From assembly GCA_903822435.1 (NCBI GenBank), contig CAIJPE010000335.1, forward strand, positions 1 to 33,237: a DNA stretch of 33,237 nt. The letters are read 5' to 3'. Positions 27,636 to 33,237 of this stretch are shown here, one piece after another. The DNA comes from an uncultured beta proteobacterium. Its GTDB lineage: Bacteria; Pseudomonadota; Gammaproteobacteria; Burkholderiales; Burkholderiaceae_C. Under the pieces are notes generated by a model. The model was given only the letters and a program-made list of their open reading frames with translations, was not told the DNA's origin and did not search any database. The translations under genes were made by a program, and so were the position numbers. Each line of letters starts with the position of its first letter. The stretch's first letter is position 1.

Positions 27636-30600
27636 CTACCAGGTGTCGATGAAGCGGCCTGCCCTGGGCCGCACGGCCGTGCCCTGCAGGCCGCGCGCCA
27701 CCCAGCCGCGGGTGTCGGCGGGGTCGATGACGGCGTCGATCTCCAGGGTGGCTGCCATGTTCAGCGCGCTGCCGGCCTCGACCTGACGGGCCAGCAGTTG
27801 CTGGAACAGGGCCTGGCGCTCGGGGCCCTCGGACGCGGCCTCGAGCTCTTTGCGCCATCCCAGCCGAACGGCACCTTCCAGGCCCATGGCGCCGAATTCA
27901 CCGGTGGGCCAGGCGACGATGAAATCGCCCGCATGGAAGCCGCCCGCGGTCATCCCCATGGCGCCCAGACCGTAGCCCTTGCGCAGCACCACGCTGAAGA
28001 AGGGCACCTGCAGGGCGGCTGCGGTGACGAACAGGCGCGACACATGGCGCACCTGAGCCCGCCGCTCGATGTCGGGCCCCACCATGAAGCCCGGCGTGTC
28101 GACCAGGCTGAGCAACGGCAGGCCGTGGGCATCGCACAATTGCATGAAGCGGGCGGCCTTGTCGGCGGCATCGGCGTCGATGGCGCCACCCAGGTGGGCC
28201 GGGTTGTTGGCCAGGATGCCCAGGGCGCGGCCTTCGATGCGGGCCAGCACCGTGATCATGCCCGCCGCAAACCCGGCCCGCAATTCGAGCAGCGAGCCTG
28301 GGTCCACCAGGCCCTGCAGCACGCGGCGCACGTCATACACGCGCAGCCGGTTTTCAGGGATGATCCCGCGCAGGGCCACCGGGTCGGGGCTGGGGCCTGC
28401 AGCCACCGGGCCCTGGAAGAAGGACAGGTACTGCCGGGCTGCCTCCACGGCCTGCAGCTCGTCGTCCACCAGCACGTCGACCACGCCGCAGGCCGCCTGC
28501 TCGGGCGCTGGCCCGATCTGCTCGGGCTTGTAGACGCCCAGGCCGCCGCCTTCGATCATGGCCGGGCCACCCATGCCGATGTTGGCGCTGCGGGTGGCGA
28601 TGATGGTGTCGCAGCAGCCCAGCAGCGCCGCGTTGCCGGCAAAGCAGCGGCCTGCGACGATGCCCAGCACCGGCACCTGCCCGCTCAGGCGGGCGAAGCT
28701 GGCAAAGGTGGCCACGTGCAGGCCGGCCACGATGGGCATGTCGGTGTCGCCCGGCCGGCCGCCGCCGCCTTCGGCAAACAGCACCACCGGCAGGCGGTTC
28801 TTCAGGGCCAGGCCGAGCATGCGGTCGGTCTTCTGGTGGTTGCGCATGCCCTGCGTGCCGGCCAGCACGGTGGCGTCGTACGCCATCACCACGGCGCGGG
28901 CCTTCTCGGGGCCGTGCAGGGCCGAGTTGACGCTGCCGATGCCCGTGACCATGCCATCGGCCGGCGTGTTGCGCATCAGGTCGTCGGCGCTGCGCCGGCT
29001 GCGCTGGGCGGCCACGGCCAGCGCACCGTACTCGCTGAAGCTGCCCGGGTAGCACAGGTCGGCGATGTTCTCGCGCGCCGTGCGCAAGCCCAGGGCGTGG
29101 CGGCGCCCGGCCGCCTGGGGCCGTGCCGCATCGAGCGTGAGAGCCAGTCGGTCCAGCACGGCCTGCAGGTCGGGGCGCACGGCACCAGGCTCGTGCGATG
29201 CGCCATCGGCCGCTTCTGCCAGCGGCGCATCGGCTGGCTGCCACAGCACCAGCGGCTGCCCTGCGGCCACGAAATCGCCCGGCTGCACCAGCACGGCCCG
29301 CACGCGAGCCGGTTCGGCCAGCGCCAGTTCGTGCTCCATCTTCATGGCCTCGAGCACCACGGCCACCGTGCCGGCGGGACGCAGGTCGCCCGCACCCAGG
29401 GCCGCGTGCACCACCCGGCCGGCCATCGGGGCCCGCAGGGCGTGCTGGCCCTCGGGCGCCGCCAGCCAGGCGGCGGCGCCCACGGGCAGCGGCGGTGCCA
29501 CGGCGGACGGCAGGGCAGGCGACAGAGCGGCTGCGGCATCCAGCAATTCCGCCAGATGCGCAGCCACGAAGCCGGTGTCCAGGGCCTGCGATTCAAAGGC
29601 CGGCCGCGCGGCCAGGGCGCGCAGCAACGGCAGGTTGGTGGCCAGACCCTCGATCGCGAATTCGGCCAGCGCGCGGCGCGAACGCCGCGCCGCATCGGCA
29701 AAGCCGGGCCCGGGCGTGTGCACCACCAGCTTGGCCAGCAGGCTGTCGAAATGCGGTGACGGGCACAACCCCGTGCGGCCGTGCGTGTCCACCCGCAGGC
29801 CCGGCCCGCCGGGCGGCTCGAAGCGCGTGAGCGTGCCGTGCGAAGGCTGCAAGGTGCCGTCGGCCTGCAGCGTCTGGGCGCTGATGCGCCACTGGATGGC
29901 GTGGCCCTGGGCCAGGGGCGGGTGGGCCAGGTCCAGCCCCAGGCCGGCCAGGCCGGCCCCCTCGGCCAGGCGGATCTGCAACTGCACGAGATCCAGCCCG
30001 GTGACCATCTCGGTCACCGTGTGCTCCACCTGCAGGCGGGGATTGGCCTCGATGAAGGCAAAGGGCAGTTCGGACGAGGTTTCGTCGACCAGGAATTCAA
30101 AAGTGCCCAGGCTCAGCCAGCGCAGCGGCTGGGCCATGGCCAGCGCGGCGTGCACCAGCCGCTGGCGCAGCGCCGGGGCCAGCGTCGGGCTGGGGGCGAT
30201 CTCCACCAGTTTCTGGTGGCGCCACTGCAGCGTGCACTCGCGTTCGCCCAGGCTCATCACGGCGCGCCCATCGCCGATCACCTGCACCTCGATGTGGCGG
30301 GCCGGCGACATCAGCCGCTCGACGATGACTCCAGGCTCGCCCGCACCGCCGAACGATTGCCGGGCCTCGGAGAGGCAACGCGCGTAGGCCGCGGGCAGGT
30401 CTTCGGCACGGTGTACGGCCCGCAAGCCGCGCCCGCCGCCCCCACCCAGGGCCTTGATCATCACGCCCGCACCGCCTTGCGCGGCGTGGAAGGCCAGCGC
30501 CTCTTCCAGGCTCACGGCCTGCGGGGTGCCGGGCAGCACCGGCACGCCGCAGCGCTGGGCCAGCGCGCGGGCCTGCGCCTTGTCGCCCATGAGCGCCACC

Positions 30601-30923
30601 TGTTCGGGCGTGGGGCCGATGAACACCAGCCCGGCCGCCGCGCAGGCCCGGGCGAAAGCGGCGTCTTCGCTGAGGAAGCCGCAACCCGGGTGCACCGCCT
30701 GGCAGCCCGTGGCTCGCGCGATCTCGATCAGCCGGGCGCAGTCCAGGTACGCGCGCGGCCCCGTGCCGCCCAGGGCGACGGCCTGATCGCCGGCGTGGCG
30801 GTGGGTGGCCGTGGCGTCGTCGTCGGACCAGACCATCACGGCCTGCCGGCCCATGTCGGCCAGCGCACGGGCCACGCGCAGGGCGATTTCGCCCCGGTTG
30901 GCCACCAGCACGCGGGTTAGCAT
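27636..30923 (-). CDS. Single-chain biotin-dependent acyl-CoA carboxylase
   Basis: A 1095-residue polypeptide holding all three parts of an acyl-CoA carboxylase. Residues 1 to about 450 are biotin carboxylase (VLVANRGEIALRVARAL, HPGCGFLSED, glycine-rich ATP loop GGGGGRG at 160-166, EANPRLQVEHTVTE). Residues about 490-565 are the biotin carrier domain, with biotin on Lys528 in EAMKMEH. Residues about 590-1095 are a carboxyltransferase with both halves (GGGGRPGDTDMP, IGMGGPAMIEGGGLG, SLVDTPGFMVGP, KGYGLGAMGM). The arrangement resembles long-chain acyl-CoA carboxylase of actinobacteria. It is an accessory carboxylase, not the fatty acid synthesis AccABCD set; its substrate is unknown. A TetR gene diverges from it, and egtB follows 75 bases downstream. 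Confidence 0.93.
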   Translation of the reverse strand: MLTRVLVANRGEIALRVARALADMGRQAVMVWSDDDATATHRHAGDQAVALGGTGPRAYLDCARLIEIARATGCQAVHPGCGFLSEDAAFARACAAAGLVFIGPTPEQVALMGDKAQARALAQRCGVPVLPGTPQAVSLEEALAFHAAQGGAGVMIKALGGGGGRGLRAVHRAEDLPAAYARCLSEARQSFGGAGEPGVIVERLMSPARHIEVQVIGDGRAVMSLGERECTLQWRHQKLVEIAPSPTLAPALRQRLVHAALAMAQPLRWLSLGTFEFLVDETSSELPFAFIEANPRLQVEHTVTEMVTGLDLVQLQIRLAEGAGLAGLGLDLAHPPLAQGHAIQWRISAQTLQADGTLQPSHGTLTRFEPPGGPGLRVDTHGRTGLCPSPHFDSLLAKLVVHTPGPGFADAARRSRRALAEFAIEGLATNLPLLRALAARPAFESQALDTGFVAAHLAELLDAAAALSPALPSAVAPPLPVGAAAWLAAPEGQHALRAPMAGRVVHAALGAGDLRPAGTVAVVLEAMKMEHELALAEPARVRAVLVQPGDFVAAGQPLVLWQPADAPLAEAADGASHEPGAVRPDLQAVLDRLALTLDAARPQAAGRRHALGLRTARENIADLCYPGSFSEYGALAVAAQRSRRSADDLMRNTPADGMVTGIGSVNSALHGPEKARAVVMAYDATVLAGTQGMRNHQKTDRMLGLALKNRLPVVLFAEGGGGRPGDTDMPIVAGLHVATFASFARLSGQVPVLGIVAGRCFAGNAALLGCCDTIIATRSANIGMGGPAMIEGGGLGVYKPEQIGPAPEQAACGVVDVLVDDELQAVEAARQYLSFFQGPVAAGPSPDPVALRGIIPENRLRVYDVRRVLQGLVDPGSLLELRAGFAAGMITVLARIEGRALGILANNPAHLGGAIDADAADKAARFMQLCDAHGLPLLSLVDTPGFMVGPDIERRAQVRHVSRLFVTAAALQVPFFSVVLRKGYGLGAMGMTAGGFHAGDFIVAWPTGEFGAMGLEGAVRLGWRKELEAASEGPERQALFQQLLARQVEAGSALNMAATLEIDAVIDPADTRGWVARGLQGTAVRPRAGRFIDTW

Positions 30924-30938
30924 CGGTCAGGTCCTTCG

Positions 30939-30983
30939 GGTTATTGCTCAGGCCGATCGCTTGCCAATATATACCCTGGGGTA
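30939..30983. promoter_or_regulatory. Divergent promoter region with TetR-type palindrome
   Basis: TACCC-TG-GGGTA (30972-30983) is a perfect palindrome with 5-base arms between the carboxylase and the tetR gene. On the plus strand TTGCTC (30944-30949) and ATATAT (30967-30972) are 17 bases apart, so the palindrome overlaps the expected tetR transcription start. On the minus strand TTGGCA (30967-30962) and AATAAC (30945-30940) are 16 bases apart, next to the palindrome. This is the usual layout for a regulator that represses itself and its neighbour. The boxes are moderate matches; the operator role is inferred. Confidence 0.5.
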
Positions 30984-31010
30984 GAAGATCGCCATCGAGG
31001 ACAACCAGCC

Positions 31011-31676
31011 ATGGCCACCCTTCGCACACCCTCCCCCGCGGCCGCAGCACCTCGCGGTCGCAAGGCCGCCGCGGCGCCCACGCCGGGCCGCCAGCGGCGC
31101 CCCACGGCCGGCACCGACGAGAAGCGCGAGCGCATCCTGCAGGTGGCGCAGGCGCTGTTCCACGAACACGGCTACGCCAAGACCACCATGGCCATGATCG
31201 TGGCTGCGCTGGGCGTGAGCAAGCCCTACGTGTACTACTACTTCAAGGACAAGCAGCAGATCTTCGAATGGCTGTCCTGGCGGGCCGCCGTGGCCTGTTT
31301 CACGGTGTTCGACGCGCCCGCCGACGATCCACGCCCGGCCCACCAGCAAGTGGCCGAGGGCCTGGCCGCGTTGATCGAGCGCACCGTGCAGCACCACCCT
31401 GCAGCCTTCTTTGCCCTGCGCGAACCGCAGGCCTTCCGCCCCGAGATGCGCCTGGCACAGCGCCGGCTGACCCACCACTTCCAGGACCAGTTGAAGGGCC
31501 TGCTGGAGCAAGGCCGCCGCGAAGGCAGGCTGCACTTCGAAGACAGCCAGCTCGCGGCACGGGCGCTGTGCAGCCTGCCCGGCTTCCTGTTCACCTGGTA
31601 CGAGCCCGAGGGCCGGCTGCCGCCCGCCGAGGTGGTGCGCCAACTTACTCGGCTGGCCTGGAAGCTCGTGAAGTAG
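31011..31676 (+). CDS. TetR/AcrR family transcriptional regulator
   Basis: A 221-residue repressor-type protein. After a basic Ala/Pro/Arg-rich N-terminal extension of about 35 residues comes the TetR helix-turn-helix (KRERILQVAQALFHEHGYAKTTMAMI, then LGVSKPYVYYYFKDKQQIFEW, about 38-86). The C-terminal ligand domain has no recognisable specificity. It is divergent from the single-chain carboxylase and shares an 87-base intergenic region with it, so that gene is the likely target and an acyl-CoA or related fatty acid the likely signal. GAGGA precedes the ATG. It converges on the dehydratase gene with 16 bases between. Confidence 0.93.
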   Translation: MATLRTPSPAAAAPRGRKAAAAPTPGRQRRPTAGTDEKRERILQVAQALFHEHGYAKTTMAMIVAALGVSKPYVYYYFKDKQQIFEWLSWRAAVACFTVFDAPADDPRPAHQQVAEGLAALIERTVQHHPAAFFALREPQAFRPEMRLAQRRLTHHFQDQLKGLLEQGRREGRLHFEDSQLAARALCSLPGFLFTWYEPEGRLPPAEVVRQLTRLAWKLVK

Positions 31677-31692
31677 AAACCGCGGCCTGGCC

Positions 31693-32643
31693 CTAGCCCG
31701 CGAGCGTGGCGGGGTCGAAGTTGGCGCCGCACAGCACGAGGGCGATGCGTTCGGTGGCGTGGGGCTCGACCAGGCCGCTCTGCAGCGCGGCCAGCGGCAG
31801 CGCGGCGGCGGGCTCGACCGCCAGGCGCAGGTGGCGCCAGAGATCGGACTGGGCCTGGCGGATGGCGTTGTCGGTCACCAGGTGCGCGGCGGCCACGTGG
31901 GCCTGGCACAGGGGCCAGGCGAAGGCGCCGATGCGGCGGGCGCCCAGCGCGTCGGCAGCCAGCCCGCCCACGGCCACGTCCACCGGCTCGCCGGCCGCCC
32001 GCGCGGCGTGCAGCGTGGGGGCGCCCTCGGGCTCCACGGCTTCCACGCGGGTGCGGCTGGCAAACCAGGCCGCGATGCCGGCAATCAGGCCACCACCGCC
32101 CACGCTCACCAGCACCCGGTCGGGCAGGCCGGCCTGCTCTTCGATCTCGGCGGCCAGCGTGCCGGCGCCGGCCACGACCTCCGCCTGGTCGTAGGCATGC
32201 ATCAGCAAGGCGCCGGTGGCCTGCTGTCGCTGCAGGCAGGCCGCCAGGGCATCGGCATAGGCCGCGCCGCCCACGACCACCGTGGCGCCCAGCGCGGCCA
32301 GAGCCTGGCGCTTGGCCGCGCTGGCGAGTTCGGGCAGGTACACCTCGCACGGCACGCCCAGGGCCCTTGCCGCGGTGGCCACCGCGATGCCGGCGTTGCC
32401 GCCCGATGCCACCACCACCCCGGCCGGCGGAATGGGCAGGCTTCGCATGCGGTTGAACATGCCCCTGGCCTTGAAGCTGCCGCTGATCTGCAGGTGTTCG
32501 AGCTTCAGCCACAGCGCTTCGACGGCCACGCCCAGCGCCGGGCCCGGCACCCGCATCAGCGGTGTGCGGCGCACGTCGCCGGCGATGCGCCGCGCGGCGG
32601 CGCGCACGGTGTCGGGGCCGATCAGGTCGAAGCTCTGCGGCAT
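31693..32643 (-). CDS. PLP-dependent threonine/serine dehydratase-like enzyme
   Basis: A 316-residue fold-type II PLP enzyme of the threonine dehydratase group, which removes ammonia from a hydroxy amino acid to give a 2-keto acid. Lys58 in SGSFKARG forms the Schiff base. ASGGNAGIAVA is the substrate loop, and SVGGGGLIAG holds the PLP phosphate. It has no C-terminal ACT-like regulatory domain, so it is the short, catabolic-type form. Related enzymes include serine racemase and hydroxyaspartate dehydratase, and the sequence alone does not decide. It is divergent from argE with 29 bases between starts. Confidence 0.9.
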   Translation of the reverse strand: MPQSFDLIGPDTVRAAARRIAGDVRRTPLMRVPGPALGVAVEALWLKLEHLQISGSFKARGMFNRMRSLPIPPAGVVVASGGNAGIAVATAARALGVPCEVYLPELASAAKRQALAALGATVVVGGAAYADALAACLQRQQATGALLMHAYDQAEVVAGAGTLAAEIEEQAGLPDRVLVSVGGGGLIAGIAAWFASRTRVEAVEPEGAPTLHAARAAGEPVDVAVGGLAADALGARRIGAFAWPLCQAHVAAAHLVTDNAIRQAQSDLWRHLRLAVEPAAALPLAALQSGLVEPHATERIALVLCGANFDPATLAG

Positions 32644-32672
32644 GCCGGGATGCTAGCCGCTACAGTTGGGTC

Positions 32673-33237
32673 ATGCGCTCTCCGACCCCCGTTGCCACGC
32701 CTGCCGATGACCTCTCAGGACTTTCCCTGTCCTGGGCCCAGCGTCTCGTGCGGATCAATACCGTCAGCCGCGAATCCAACCTGCCGCTGATCGAGTGCAT
32801 CGCCGACCACCTGCGCAGCCTGGGCGTGCCGCTGCGCCTGACCTACGACGAAGACCGCCGCAAGGCCAATCTCTTCGCCACGCTGGGCGTGGGCAAGCCC
32901 GGTGGCGTGGTGCTCTCTGGCCATACCGACACCGTGCCCTGGGACGGCCAGGCCTGGACCCTGGACCCCCTGTCAGCCGAGGTGCGCGACGGCAAGCTCT
33001 ATGGCCGCGGCAGCGCCGACATGAAGGCCTGGATCGGGCTGGTGGTGGCGCAGACCCAGGCCTTCCTGGAAGCCGATCTGCCGCATGCCCTGCACTACGC
33101 GTTCAGCTACGACGAGGAGGTTGGCGGCTTCGGCGCCCGGGCGCTGATTGCCGACCTGCGCGAGGCCGGCCTCGCGCCGCGGCGGTGCATCGTGGGCGAA
33201 CCCACCGGCATGGTGCCGGCCACAGGCCACAAGGGCG
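32673..33237 (+). CDS. argE: Acetylornithine deacetylase, N-terminal part
   Basis: Hydrolyses N-acetylornithine to ornithine in arginine synthesis. The gene runs off the right edge; 188 codons are visible. M20 metallopeptidase motifs are present in order: SGHTDTVPWDGQ with the first metal-binding His, LYGRGSADMKAW with the bridging Asp, YDEEVGG with the catalytic Glu pair, and GEPTGM. The N-terminal WAQRLVRINTVSRESNLPLI is typical of ArgE proteins in Burkholderiales. The ATG at 32673 is preceded by TACAGT at 32661-32666, so the transcript may have almost no leader. Related M20 deacylases cannot be fully excluded without the C-terminus. Confidence 0.9.
   Translation, partial: MRSPTPVATPADDLSGLSLSWAQRLVRINTVSRESNLPLIECIADHLRSLGVPLRLTYDEDRRKANLFATLGVGKPGGVVLSGHTDTVPWDGQAWTLDPLSAEVRDGKLYGRGSADMKAWIGLVVAQTQAFLEADLPHALHYAFSYDEEVGGFGARALIADLREAGLAPRRCIVGEPTGMVPATGHKG

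Overview
The window is high-GC chromosomal DNA from a betaproteobacterium, most probably a Burkholderiales member close to Comamonadaceae. This rests on the ompA/gyrA divergent pair next to ubiG and the tmRNA gene, the pheA-tyrA-aroA/cmk-rpsA-ihfB-lapA-lapB run, the fused AroA-Cmk protein, wild-type-like Thr83 in GyrA, and a barrel-less OmpA with a proline-rich linker. Almost all of it is densely packed core genome. The exception is the extreme left end, where an integrase gene abuts the 3' end of the tmRNA gene and marks the edge of an integrated element that extends out of the window.

Layout. 1-450: 5' part of a tyrosine recombinase gene (minus strand) and a repeat-rich stretch between it and ssrA. 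452-825: one-piece tmRNA (minus), encoding the tag ANDQTYALAA. 838-3069: minus-strand HAD phosphatase (Gph/MupP type), ubiG and ompA, with a clear intrinsic terminator after ompA. 3332-13049: plus-strand gyrA, a DUF2059-like exported protein, pheA, tyrA, an aroA-cmk fusion, rpsA and ihfB, covering DNA topology, aromatic amino acid synthesis, CMP kinase and translation. 13083-17249: lapA and lapB (control of LPS synthesis), then minus-strand waaC and a DUF4254 gene and a divergent second GT9 heptosyltransferase, so the block is centred on lipopolysaccharide. 17423-18343: a secreted helix-hairpin-helix protein of ComEA type and a secreted protein with an Arg/Asp-rich tail. 18421-21984: dnaE. 22029-23757: a TrhO-type rhodanese and an alpha/beta hydrolase. 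23782-27560: ergothioneine genes egtB and egtD separated by a soluble chemoreceptor-like gene with a Cache-type sensor. 27636-31676: a single-chain biotin-dependent acyl-CoA carboxylase with a divergent TetR regulator sharing a palindromic intergenic site. 31693 to end: a PLP-dependent threonine dehydratase-like enzyme and the 5' part of argE.

Most genes are housekeeping and familiar. The points most worth a second look are the ssrA-linked island edge with phased TGCAC repeats, the chemoreceptor-like gene inside the ergothioneine locus, the one-polypeptide carboxylase with its TetR regulator, the probable MupP identity of the phosphatase next to ubiG, and the absence of serC from its usual place before pheA. 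I found no CRISPR array, no tRNA gene, no insertion sequence and no complete mobile element. No intergenic stretch exceeds about 300 bases; the longest is the 262-base ompA/gyrA divergent region.
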